DNA from: Cristatella mucedo
Taxonomy: Eukaryota > Bryozoa > Phylactolaemata > Cristatellidae
Reading direction: 5' to 3'
DNA length: 22,500 nucleotides
Assembly: GCA_009760855.2 (NCBI GenBank)
Contig: WPIO01000057.1
Location: forward strand, 147,501-170,000
Shown: positions 10,060-18,579 of the stretch, piece after piece
Layout of the letters: each line of letters begins with the position of its first letter
Numbering within the stretch: position 1 is the stretch's first letter
Notes under the pieces: model-generated
Database searches by the model: none
What the model was told of the DNA's origin: nothing
What the model saw: the letters and a program-made list of their open reading frames with translations, nothing else
Made by a program: the position numbers and the translations under genes

Positions 10060-10215
10060 ATAATGCCTAAAAAGATTAAGCTGATTTGACAGCATCATTT
10101 ATATAGCAACAGAAGATCCTTCGCCACCATTTGTAGTGGTCAATAAAGGATCGACCATGACAGAACTCGAACCCGTGACCCGGGTCGTGAAGAGTGAGCA
10201 CCTTGGCCCTAGGCA
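10060..10215 (-). mobile_element. SINE-1 copy, diverged
   Basis: Minus strand. It shows AAGATTAAGCTGATTTGACA (3' end), then TATAGCAACAGAAGATCCTT (body), GAACTCGAACCCGTGACCCG (B box and a shortened palindrome) and a decayed head at GAGCACCTTGGCCCTAGG. The body hairpin is partly kept. It is more divergent than the copies at 14343 and 15045, so probably older. Confidence 0.75.
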
Positions 10216-10649
10216 AAAACCCAGGGGCATATTTAAAACGAATTGTAGCCACTACTTACTTACCAGAAGACACTAACTCGCAATGATTCACCAGCAAAAA
10301 CTAAAGTGAAGGGCCTCCGATTTGCCTCGTTGGGGTAAATGCACTTCGAGGCAATTGATACTTCACATTCTTTTCAGCTAGATCTGAACAGCAAGTGTAT
10401 TCAACAGTACTCACAAGACAAAGCAAGCCACGCCTCAATAATCCTGAGCCACGGCTGAGCCCGTACACACAAGCATGCATGCACACACAGAGAGACAGGC
10501 CACAGCGTAAGTGGCGCCCGACAGGACAAGGCTTATCGTTGATGGAATACGTTCGCTGTCTCCTACAGCCAAACCATCGTAGTAAGGGAGATGCGTGAAG
10601 GGTAGGAGGAGAGCGAAAAACTTCTCGCTGGTTCATTAAAGAAAGGCTT
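10216..10649. other. Unassigned sequence flanking a CpG-dense segment
   Basis: No recognisable gene. A short CACACACAGAGAGACAG stretch near 10480 is a minor simple repeat. Frames of 67-111 codons have no known similarity. Confidence 0.4.
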
Positions 10650-11345
10650 CAAAATCCATGCACCCCATGCTCGCAGGACCAGCACGCAGTCATGACCCCC
10701 CCCCCACCTACCAGCCTCGCACGCCTGAGCGACCGCCACAAACGGCACAAGGTGATCAGAGCATGTCCGTCCCGACTCATTCTGCTCGGTACGGCGGTAA
10801 GGATGCGGCTAACGCGCCAGTCCGACCACCTCTCTCCCCCTCCCCCGAATGCCAGCTCAGCTTCACGTGCATCTTGGTGCGCTGGGTGGCCGCCGCAAAA
10901 TTCGGCAATCTAAACGACAGGCAGCAGCCCTGCCAGTTCGCTGGCAGGCGCCGGGCCGGCAGTTCGGGCATGTCGGGCAGACGACGTCCAGGTCCTCGCC
11001 CGGCGATGGCGGCCGGCACGAGCAGGCTCGCACGAGGACAGCTTACGGCCGCCTCGCGCCGCTCTGCCGCTAGCTCTCAGCAAACAAAGTCGGATCGGCC
11101 GCTGAGCGAGCGTAGCCGAGGCCGCCGCCTCCGGCCCGGAGCCGCCTTCGCCGCGAGCAGCTTTCGCGACGAGCCCGCTCAGCAAGGCGCGGGCGCGCGT
11201 GCAGCATCGCCAAGCAGGCGGTTGAGAAAGAACCTCTATTTCGGCGTCCGAGGTCGTCGCTGCTCGGCGTCACTGGCGAATCGGTCTCGTGCGCGCGCAG
11301 CTAGAGCTGCCTCTGCAGCGGCAGCAGCCGTTCCCGGGCTCTGAT
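10650..11345. other. CpG-dense segment, candidate CpG island
   Basis: From about 10780, and strongly from 10950 to 11340, CG dinucleotides are frequent and GC content is far above the neighbours. A 228-codon plus-strand frame spans it (10658-11344) but is rich in Arg, Ala, Pro and Ser, as expected by chance in GC-rich DNA, and has no domain I recognise. The segment could be a promoter or 5' exon, but I see no TATA box, splice-bounded exon or conserved protein to support either. Confidence 0.45.
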
Positions 11346-11390
11346 GCTAATGTCAAGGACTCTCGCGTCCCTCGACCTTGCCCGTTCACT

Positions 11391-11404
11391 CCCCCCCCCC
11401 CCCC
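11391..11404. repeat. Poly-C run of 14
   Basis: A C homopolymer between the CpG-dense segment and the 249-bp tandem units. Similar runs of 11-12 C lie at 3925-3936 and 13956-13966. Confidence 0.9.
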
Positions 11405-11413
11405 AGTCCTGCC

Positions 11414-11935
11414 CGCATAACCTTAACTGCGACAATAGGCATTCCTTGTATCTGCTGCATTTTGGCGACCCGTGGGCAAAAACTGCTTTCCTAATGCTGA
11501 GTGTGAAATGATTTTCTTATGCAAATGCTGCTTAGTGGGGTCTATAGATGTTTTTAACAATGAAAATTTGTGAGCTAAGCCGTTTATACCCAAACGACTA
11601 TGCTAACCCGCTCTTACGTTCACAGGAGAGTGACAAATACGGTTCAACCAGGTTCTCAAAAACGCATAAGCTTAGCTGTGCCGATAGGCATTCCTGGTAA
11701 CTTCTCCATTCTAGAGGTCTATTAGCAAAAAGTGCTCTAATGCTGAGAGCAAATGCGCGTGCCTATGCAAAGGCAATTGCTGCTTAGTATGGCTTATAGG
11801 AATTTATTATTTGTGCAAGTCTGTGAACTAATCCGTTCGAACCCAAGCAATGTGAGTAATCCGATATTTTTCTAGCGGCAGAGTGATAGATACTGGTTTA
11901 ACTAGGCACTCGGAAAACGTGGCTATCGATCATGC
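11414..11935. repeat. Diverged tandem duplication, unit about 249 bp
   Basis: Unit 1 starts at CGCATAACCTTAACTG (11414) and unit 2 at CGCATAAGCTTAGCTG (11663). In order, both contain ATAGGCATTCCT, a GCAAAAA(C/G)TG stretch, CTAATGCTGAG, TTATGCAAA or CTATGCAAA, TGCTGCTTAGT, GTGA(G/A)CTAA(G/T)CCGTT, CCCAA(A/G)C, GAGTGA(C/T)A(A/G)ATAC and GGTT(C/T)AAC(C/T)AGG. Sequence near 11912-11935 resembles the start of a third unit, which then breaks off. It does not code for protein. It looks like a remnant of satellite-type repeat. Confidence 0.8.
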
Positions 11936-12532
11936 GAGCAGAATCTCGTATAGTAGCGCCGGCCTGGCTGATGACCGTAGATGATATCCGCTTATGGTTA
12001 CAATGTGCAGACAGGCCATTCAGCCATTAGCTCAAACACAAACCCAAGCGCCTGAACTGAGGTGGAAAAATCTCCTTGGCGCTTGACCCTCTGCAGAAGA
12101 ATTAGCTCCTGTGGATAAATTGAACGCATGAGGTGCGACTTGAGGCGGATGCTCTCTCGGAGAACGTGTCCGCTAGTGGAGTATATGGCTGGGCAGCTTG
12201 CTGTTCGCACAGCTTACGCAGGCCGCGTTCGCTTATCCCTGAACTAAAGCCTAGCCACAATATGCGGCGAGGCTTGTGTAGGAAGCTGTGCGCTTAGACA
12301 ACTAATCCTGATCAAAAACAACTAATCCTGGCTGGGAATCCCAATAGATGGCGGATCGTGGTAGCTGGGCACACAAGCAGCTTGAGCCCTGTGCTCGCGC
12401 TTCCCCTCCCCGTCTTGCCAGCCAGGCGATTAAGGACGAGGTGCCAGCTCACCTATCGCCCGCGTGGTGCTCATCTTACTGTGGTTATTTAAAAGGATCC
12501 GTGTGCAACCTTGGGAGTCGTCTCAGTTGTCG

Positions 12533-12534
<2 letters not shown>
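11936..12534. other. Unassigned sequence before a GA array
   Basis: No convincing frame. The 14-base direct repeat AACAACTAATCCTG occurs near 12298 and 12317. A GATGGCGG motif (about 12347) is YY1-like, but nothing beside it supports a promoter. Confidence 0.4.
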
Positions 12535-12593
<59 letters not shown>

Positions 12594-12613
12594 TGTGTGT
12601 GTGTGTGAGAGAG
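12535..12613. repeat. Compound (GA)n(GT)n microsatellite
   Basis: (GA)n at 12535-12590 passes directly into (GT)n at 12591-12607, then a short GAGAG. The 240- and 107-codon minus-strand frames that enter it owe their length to the repeat. Confidence 0.97.
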
Positions 12614-13222
12614 TAGGTAAGAATGGGAGCAGGTTAAGGAGCAAGAGAGCGAGGATGTGGGAAATGCCCGGGTGTAAGCAGCGGTAGATTGAGACGGTGT
12701 GCCCATGACTCTGACGCCAGTGAAGAACGAAAGCGAACACCCTCCCCTCCCCTGCACGTCGGCGGGTCCGTGCCGCTTGGCCGCGGCCGAATGACTTTCC
12801 AGTGACTTCCAAGATGTCGCAGACTTCAGTGGTAAACAGCTAAGCACAATTGAGACAGCAAAGCGTTTGAAATCTGAAGCATTTGTACTATTAGGCTTCG
12901 TACAGCCTTGGGCAGGGCAATGCGAGTAGCGAGGGTAGAGCGAGAGGGGCAGGTACGAAGATCGAGGGGCGTGCACCCTGCTGACGCATCTCCGGGTAGG
13001 TAGAGAAAGAGTGGGAACCAGAAAGCAGATATGGAGTGAGGGAGTGAGAGACACATGTACACACGTACATAGACAGACAGAAACAGAGACAGGGGGAGAG
13101 ACATGGAGAGAGAGAGAGAGAGACACGCAGAGAGACAGACGGGGAGAGAGGTAGAGACGGGGAGATGGGAGAGAGACAGAGACCGTGGTAGAAGTGAAGG
13201 CCAGCACTTGGGCAACGAGAGG
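12614..13222. other. Unassigned, ending in an impure purine-rich tract
   Basis: 12614-13000 shows no gene. From about 13010 to 13190 the sequence is rich in GAGA and GACAGA units, with one short palindrome, TGTACACACGTACA. It may be an old degraded microsatellite. Frames on the minus strand here are low-complexity Ser/Leu/Cys and rejected. Confidence 0.5.
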
Positions 13223-13349
13223 TATAATAATAATAATAATAATAATGCACTTGATAAAGCGCCCTCAGAGAACTCAATCTCTTTCTAGATGCTTTACATT
13301 TGCTGCAAAGGGAAATGCAACTGAATGGTGAGTAATATCATGCTTGATA
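13223..13349 (-). mobile_element. L2-w LINE 3'-end copy
   Basis: Minus strand. The (ATT)n tail (seen as TAA repeats, 13223-13246) is followed by the complement of the stem-loop (GCGCCCTCAGAGAACTCAAT) and the 3' UTR up to ATCATGCTTGATA at 13349, where the match stops. It is truncated within the 3' UTR, so it has no coding part. Its sequence is close to the copies at 5690 and 14167. Confidence 0.9.
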
Positions 13350-14166
13350 CTTGTAAGGCTATTGGGACCTGCACACTCGGAACCTGCTGCCTTTGGCACC
13401 TGTGGCGGGCGAGCCACTTGAGTCCCGGTGTCTAGGTAGGCTTGGTGCTAGGGTAGGGATCCGACGAGCAGCACTGGTCGGGACGCTTCTATGACACCAA
13501 AGACCGCCGCCGCTACGCTGCATGCCCGGTCCATCAGCTGTTCGTGCACTCTTGTTAGGTTAGGGTTCACGGTACAGTGGCTTGTGGGTGGCCGTGGATG
13601 CGACAGACCCGGCATGTCTCTAGCGTACGCGACGTGTACATGGCGCGTAGATGGATAGGTAGCTCAGGTGAGCGTCTCGACCGCCGAGAGGCAGGCTACT
13701 TACATCCCCACCAAATGAACGGCGGCCGCCAGGCCCTGTTGAGGCCGTGCTTGCATCGGTTAGGCCTCAGCAGTCGCCCTGCGCACGACTTCCCGAAGCG
13801 CGATAGGCTTGCCGAACGGTCGCCGTCGCCCCAGAAGGGACCCTAGGGGAGCTGAAAAGGTGCGGTAGGCAAGGTCGCAGCCACTGCAGCTCAGCTAGAG
13901 AGGGCAAGCTCCCCCTAGGAGCGTATGGCTTGCTTCGGCCGACATCCAACTCGAACCCCCCCCCCCGAGCTTACAGCTCTGTCATTGCCTAAATATATAA
14001 AAGTTTAAGAAAATAAAACAAACAGATCCTAACTTTACATGGTCCAATTTTTGCATGACCAACTCATAAACAAATTCCTCTGATGTTAATAATGCTCTTT
14101 GGTGATCCTGGGCAATTTCTTTCGATTAGCTTGCCACTAGATGGAGAGACGGTCATGTCTACAAAC
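13350..14166. other. GC-rich unassigned sequence
   Basis: 13380-13860 is GC-rich with many CG dinucleotides, and holds an 89-codon plus-strand frame (13577-13846) without recognisable motifs. A run of 11 C at 13956-13966 marks the switch to AT-rich sequence. TTAGGTTAGGGTT near 13556 is too short to be telomeric repeat. It may be another transposon or a fragment of a host gene; I cannot tell which. Confidence 0.4.
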
Positions 14167-14342
14167 ACCTCGTACAAACCTCAAATTCTTTTGAGACCGT
14201 GCATTTAGTTCGTATGCTCCCAAAGCCTGGAACTCCCTTCTGACCTGCGTCAGAACATCACCTGACTTGACCACAATTAAAAATAACTTAAAAACACACC
14301 TATTTAGGACAGCATTTAGTGGGTCCCTGCGATTCGTCCTTT

Positions 14343-14524
14343 AATAAATAAATAAATCCTAGCTGATTAAACAGCCTCTTTTTGTATAGCGACAGAAGAG
14401 CCTTTACGGCTATCACCACCGCTTGCAGTGGCGATAAAGGACCGCCCACCGCAGGAATCGAACCCATGACCTCGGGACCGAGGTCGTGAAAGCAACCGCC
14501 TTACCTAGTGTGCCATCACGGCTC
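14343..14524 (-). mobile_element. SINE-1 inserted in the L2-w 3' UTR
   Basis: A near full-length minus-strand copy. The 3' (TTTA)n tail is seen as AATAAATAAATAAAT at 14343-14357, followed by CCTAGCTGATTAAACAGCC. The body hairpin CCTTTACGG...ATAAAGG lies around 14401-14440. B box GGAATCGAACCCATGACC is next, then the palindrome GACCTCGGGACCGAGGTC and head TAGTGTGCCATCACGGCTC. The flanks TCCTTT and ATCTTT may be a short imperfect target-site duplication. The insertion is younger than its L2-w host. Confidence 0.93.
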
Positions 14525-14696
14525 ACCATCTTTGATGTGCTTATGCATGCTGACACTGTGCATCCTACCACTAACCGCATTTGCATGCTGACCCTGTGCA
14601 TGTCACCCCTAACCATGTTATTCATTTGTTTGTTTATCAAGCATGATATCACTCACCATTCAATTGCATTTCTCTTTGCAGCAAATGTAAAGCGCC

Positions 14697-14697
<1 letters not shown>

Positions 14698-14756
<59 letters not shown>
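14698..14756. repeat. (AG)n expansion inside the L2-w stem-loop
   Basis: Other copies have only about GAGAGAGA between GCGCCTA and TTGAG. Here the same position holds about 59 bases of pure AG. The flanking bases are ordinary L2-w on both sides, so this array clearly grew in place. Confidence 0.95.
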
Positions 14757-14759
<3 letters not shown>

Positions 14760-14786
14760 AGCTCTCTGACGGCGCTTAATCAAATG

Positions 14787-14821
<35 letters not shown>

Positions 14822-14822
<1 letters not shown>

Positions 14823-14985
14823 GCCAAGCCGGTTTGGTCCCATAGTTAAGGAGCTCGCCTCGGACCAAGGTGAAGGTGAATGTATTTGAAGACCGACGCC
14901 GTGGGCTCGAGCCACGTGGCATATGTGAATCGCTTGAATAGAGGTTGGGTTCACTTAAGGCGGTGTACAAATGAAGTACAAATGT
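14822..14985 (+). mobile_element. SINE-2 copy directly after an L2-w tail
   Basis: CGGTTTGGTCCCATAGTTAA (A-box region) is followed by GCCTCGGACCAAGG, then the B-box-like GTGGGCTCGAGCC at 14901-14913. The tail TATGTGAATCGCTTGAATAG, GGTTCACTTAAGGCGGTGTA and CAAATGAAGTACAAATG matches the SINE-2 at 19373. There is a small extra GAAGGTGAATGT stretch in the middle. It lacks an (ATT)n tail of its own. Confidence 0.8.
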
Positions 14986-15044
14986 ATGTGCAAAAGTTAG
15001 AATGGATCTAAAGCTAAGTATACACTGGCAAACATTTGGATGGA

Positions 15045-15226
15045 GATCCGTGATGGCACACTAGGTAAGGCGGCGGTTGCTAATCACGACCTCGGTCCCG
15101 AGGTCACGTGGCTTCGAATCCTGCATCGGTGAGCGATCCTTCACCGCCGCTGCAAGTGTTGGCGATAGCCGCAAAGGCTCTTGTGTCACTATACAAAAGA
15201 GGCTGTTAAATCACTTAGTATTTTTA
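15045..15226 (+). mobile_element. SINE-1 copy, plus strand
   Basis: Head GATCCGTGATGGCACACTAG, A-box-like TGGCACACTAGGTAAGG, palindrome CACGACCTCGG..CCGAGGTCACG, then a B box CTTCGAATCC with one change. The body contains CACCGCCGCTGCAAGTG and GATAGCCGCAAAGGCTCTTG. The end is GAGGCTGTTAAATCACTTAG plus a T-rich tail. It is one of the two clear plus-strand copies, and the best preserved after the one at 14343. Confidence 0.9.
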
Positions 15227-15650
15227 TCCTAGAGGTCGCGTCAGCCGTTTCGACTGATACGGAGAGGGCGCAAGTGATTTAGTGGTAGGAGTCAGACCGG
15301 TTGTCTATACGTGTCTTCCGAGACTTCTTAGGCAGCCAACCAATCAGGACGGATTCACGTAGCAACTCGGGTGCTGATTTAATGGACGTGTTGCGTGGGC
15401 AGCAAACAGTTCAGAATGCAGGAATATGTCGATAAAAGCTGCTTATTGAAGGACGGTGGCTAAATTTTCAGTGACTGGTATGTAAGAAGATAAAGGCATT
15501 AGCAGATACGCGTCCCCAGGTTCTCTGCTGATTATTTACCGCCAAGCAAGATACTTTACGACCTTCACACTTCAGTGATCTCTTTTGCTACCAAGTGGGA
15601 GCGTATGTGCCAGTCACCGAGCGCGACAATGAGGCTAGCCTCGACTTTGA
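15227..15650. other. Unassigned sequence upstream of a LINE remnant
   Basis: No clear frame. It may include decayed upstream parts of the LINE whose C-terminus starts at 15651, but I could not read any reverse transcriptase motif here. Confidence 0.4.
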
Positions 15651-15893
15651 ATTATTATACAGTGTAAACTGCTGCATCAGTTTCAGCCTGTTCGCGCCCT
15701 CAGGTCCTGTGTGGACAATAAATTAGCTGTCCCATTCCTCCGCTTAAATACAGTTGGCGACAGAAGCTTTAGCTCTGCAGGTCCTAGACTGTGGAACTCG
15801 CTTCCACAATTCTTACGCAACGACCAACGAGCATCGTGAACATTGTAGGAATTTCGGGCAGGTTTAACACACAGAAGTTGCGTCTTGTAAATT
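15651..15893 (+). pseudogene. C-terminus of a second LINE family
   Basis: One frame reads QCKLLHQFQPVRALRSC, DNKLAVPFLRLNTVGDRSF and SSAGPRLWNSLPQFLRND, then a TGA, a TAG, and EFRAGLTHRSCVL before TAA. The ALRS...LAVP...GDRSF...GPRLWNSLP pattern is the usual C-terminal signature of L2/CR1-group LINE polyproteins. It is clearly different from the L2-w C-terminus (LPLPRTNLKSFGDRA), so it is another family or a distant subfamily. It keeps about 60 codons and two internal stops. No stem-loop or ATT tail of the L2-w type follows. Confidence 0.75.
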
Positions 15894-16339
15894 TATTTCT
15901 TCAGAATGCTCTGCCTGCAAAAGCTCCGTAAACGTAAGTACGCATCACTGCTGATTCGCAAGACGGCGCTGACCAACGGACTTTCCCCTCTAACGCAAAA
16001 ACTGGAAATTGAATTTGAAAACTTTGAAAATGTGCGTATTTTTGATTACGCCAGAATGTAAAGTACGCTTTCACATTTAATAATTTCCAAATATGGAAGC
16101 GGTTGCATTCTCATGAAAAGTCTTCAAAAACATTTTAAAAAATAATTACAACAATAGGTCACGGGGGTTTGTGCCGTAATTTCCGAGGAAAATTTTAAAA
16201 ATTTCATGAAGCTTCAATTTGTATATAAAAGGTATTTTCTGTGAAAAATTGAAAGTCCAAGAAGTTTTTATTTGCCCATATAGGGCGAAGGCAAGTGTGC
16301 TAGGCTGTGAGTTACAACTCGGAAGTGCGGCTATCCCCC
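15894..16339. other. AT-rich unassigned sequence
   Basis: AT-rich sequence with A and T homopolymer patches. A TATA-like GTATATAAAAGG lies near 16220, about 120 bases before L2-w becomes recognisable. As that LINE copy is 5'-truncated, this is probably chance. Confidence 0.45.
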
Positions 16340-18196
16340 TGGAATGCTGTCCCCACTTCCTTGCAGCACCTCAATGTCTTGGTTAGAGGAGGTTGCTAAT
16401 GTCCTCGTCATGAAGCTCATATCCCCAATCAGAGAGGGCAACTAGTTCTGTGGACGCTATTCCTGCTTTCCAGCTTCTACGATGCATTGCTCTGCTGCTG
16501 CTACCATGCATAACTAACTATCATTATTATGTCATCAGCCTCAGGTCATGTCCCAGCACCTTTCAAAATAGCTGTAGTCAAGCCACTACTCAAGAAAGGA
16601 ACACTAGACCAAGAGAACTTGAGCAACTTGCGCCCACTCTCCCATCTACCATTCCTATCAAAGACACTGGAACGAGTCGTGGCAGACTAGCTGAATTCAC
16701 ATATTGAAACTTCAAACCTTGCTACCAAGTTCCACTGTGGTTTAGAGCCAATCACCCCACAGAGTCACACTGCTTCGGGTGTACAACGGCCTACTTAGGA
16801 ATGCATACATAGGTAGAATATCTCTGCTTGTTTAGCTCGATCTATCAGCAGCTTTTGATGCTATCGATCACCAAGTCCTTCTAGAGCGCCTCTCATGTTG
16901 TCTGGGCATCACTCGCACTGCTTGGTAATGGCCCAGGTCCTATCTCAGTGGGATACTCCAGAGTATTGATGTGAATGGATATATATCATCCAAGGTATCT
17001 CTGAAATATGGGGTGCCTCAGGGCTGCATGGTAGGGCCGGTTCATTTCACTGTTTATAATCTCCCTCTTGCCAATGTGACTGCCAAGCTATATTTTGGCT
17101 TTCACTTCTATGCGGATGACACTCAGTTATTCCTTTGCTTTGATCCCTCCCAGCCCCCAAGCACGTCGAATTCTCTCAACTCCGTGGCTGCATGTATTGA
17201 GGACATCCACACATGGATGGCAGCAAATGTTCTTAAGCTAAGTGATGATAAAACTAACTTACTAGTTATGGGCAAACCAATTGTGATTGAGAAATTGGAA
17301 AGGCTGACGCTCAAAATCGGCTCTGCCAGCATATCTCCTGTTGAAATCTAGGTGTCATGTTGCAAAGTGACCTCTTGTTAGATGACCACATCAGCTCCAC
17401 AATCAAGTCTGCCTACTTTTAGCTACATAACATCGCTGAAATTCGGTTTTGTTTAGACAGGGATACCACATCCAAGTTGGTCCATACACTTGTGACATCT
17501 AGTCTTGACTTCTGTAACTCATTGCTTGCTGTTCTACCGGCCTGTGCACTCAGGCGCTTACAGCTGATGCAAAACTCTGCAGCTATTCATGTCTATCGTG
17601 AGAGTCGCAGTATCCACGTCTCACCACTTCTCGCCGACCTGCACTGGCTCCCAGTCAAGCAACGCATCGATTTCAACGTTTTGTCGCTCACTTTTAGGTC
17701 TTATCATTCCTTGACTCATGCCCACCTATCAGATCTGCTGCCCCAAGAGGCCGAGAATCGTACCACCTGCTTTTCGGAATCTAACTATTTACCTCTATCT
17801 CGTACAAATCTCAAATCCTTTGGAGACCGTGTCTTTAGTTTGTAAGCTCCCAAAGCCCGGAACTCATTCCCGACTTGCGTCACGACATCCCCTGACTTGA
17901 CTACATCTAAAAATAAGTTAAAAACGCACCTATTTATGACAGCACTTGGTGGTTCCCTGTGATTAGACCTTAATGTGCTGATGCGTACTGACACTGTGTA
18001 TGCTGCCACTACCCATACTTGCAGCTGACCGTGTGCATATCTACCCTAACCATCCTATTCCTGTTGTTTATTGAGCATGCTACCACTAACCATTCGATTC
18101 GTATTTCCTTTGGAGCAAATGCAAAGCGTTTAGAAAGAGATTGAGTTATCTGGGCACTTTATCAAGTGTGTTATTATTAGTATTATTATTATTAAT
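16340..18196 (+). mobile_element. L2-w LINE, longest copy (1.85 kb)
   Basis: A 5'-truncated L2/CR1-like non-LTR retrotransposon. It holds most of the reverse transcriptase, the C-terminal region, a 3' UTR, the terminal stem-loop remnant (AAAGCGTTTAGAAAGAGATT, then GGGCACTTTATCAAGTG) and an (ATT)n tail around 18170-18196. Full-length relatives normally also encode an upstream endonuclease, which is absent here. The left edge is uncertain because similarity fades between 16300 and 16380. Its 3' UTR (GTTTATTGAGCATGCTACCA) matches the copy at 18580 better than the others, marking a subfamily. It is inactive. Confidence 0.92.
16376..17962 (+). pseudogene. Broken LINE reverse transcriptase ORF
   Basis: This encoded the enzyme that copies LINE RNA into the chromosome at a nicked target. 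Read across frames, SSVDAIPAFQLLRCIAL (~16446) is followed, after a frameshift, by APFKIAVVKPLLKKGTLD (16556 on) and LPFLSKTLERVVAD. A TAG stop comes at 16688. After another shift there is motif A, LDLSAAFDAIDHQVLLERL (16836 on). Motif B, YGVPQGC, is at 17007-17027, and motif C, FYADDTQLF, has the catalytic YADD at 17109-17120. Stops at 16833 and 16926 and a shift near 17345 follow the same pattern of decay. The C-terminal part holds LLADLHWLPVKQRIDFNVLS and LKSFGDRVFSL. It has internal stops at 17420 and 17843, and ends LKTHLFMTALGGSL with TGA at 17960-17962. The catalytic aspartates survive, but the ORF cannot be translated through. Confidence 0.9.
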
Positions 18197-18209
18197 ACAT
18201 TCAAAATAG

Positions 18210-18396
18210 CGCCGTCGGAGAGTAGAAAAATACTAGCTGATTAAACAGCCTCTTGTGTGGCGACAGAAGAGGCTTTAAGGATCTCACCGCCGCTTGCAGT
18301 GGCGATAAAGGATCACCCACTGCAGGAATCGAACTCACGACCTCTGGTTCGTGGTCGTAAAAAGCAACTGCCTTACCTAGTGTGCCATCACGGCTC
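18210..18396 (-). mobile_element. SINE-1 copy
   Basis: Minus strand. ATACTAGCTGATTAAACAGC begins the 3' end, followed by GGCGACAGAAGAGGCTTTAA, the body hairpin around CACCGCCGCTTGCAGTGGCG, and the B-box-like GGAATCGAACTCACGACC. The palindrome has decayed (CGACCTCTGGTTCGTGGTCG). The head ends TAGTGTGCCATCACGGCTC at 18396. It lies just downstream of the L2-w tail that ends at about 18196. Confidence 0.9.
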
Positions 18397-18579
18397 GGTC
18401 TGTGCCTGCTGCTTGCGGGTGGTACTACCAAGCATAACATTCGGTAATGCTTGATATGAGTCATCTTTAAAGTGCCTAGAGAGAGATTCTTGCTGTATTT
18501 TAGCACGGTAACACTCAGCCTGAGGGGGAGGACGGGGCACTATCCGCGCTTGCTTAATATCGACATTCTAGAATACAGT

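Larger units (their letters stand above)
14167..14821 (+). mobile_element. L2-w LINE 3' end interrupted by SINE-1
   Basis: The copy begins at ACCTCGTACAAACCTCAAAT in the ORF C-terminus and continues through WNSLLTCVRTSPDLTT-type coding. It is split at 14343-14524 by a minus-strand SINE-1, then resumes at GATGTGCTTATGCATGCTGA in the 3' UTR. The stem-loop arms AAGCGCC (14691-14696 region) and GGCGCTT (14771 region) remain, but the 5' arm carries a large (GA)n expansion. An (ATT)n tail ends at about 14821, and SINE-2 follows directly. Confidence 0.92.

Noticed and set aside
10658-11344. 228-codon plus-strand frame as a real gene
   Set aside because: Composition is Arg/Ala/Ser/Pro-rich as expected by chance in CpG-dense DNA, with no recognisable domain and no splice or promoter support.
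13553-13570. Telomeric repeat (TTAGG or TTAGGG)
   Set aside because: Only two units are present, without an array.
16215-16235. TATA box driving the L2-w copy
   Set aside because: The LINE copy is 5'-truncated and its promoter would be internal to the missing 5' part, so the TATA-like string is probably chance in AT-rich DNA.
18470-18490. Another L2-w end fragment (AAGTGCCTAGAGAGAGATT)
   Set aside because: Only about 20 bases match and the flanks do not follow L2-w; too short to annotate with confidence.
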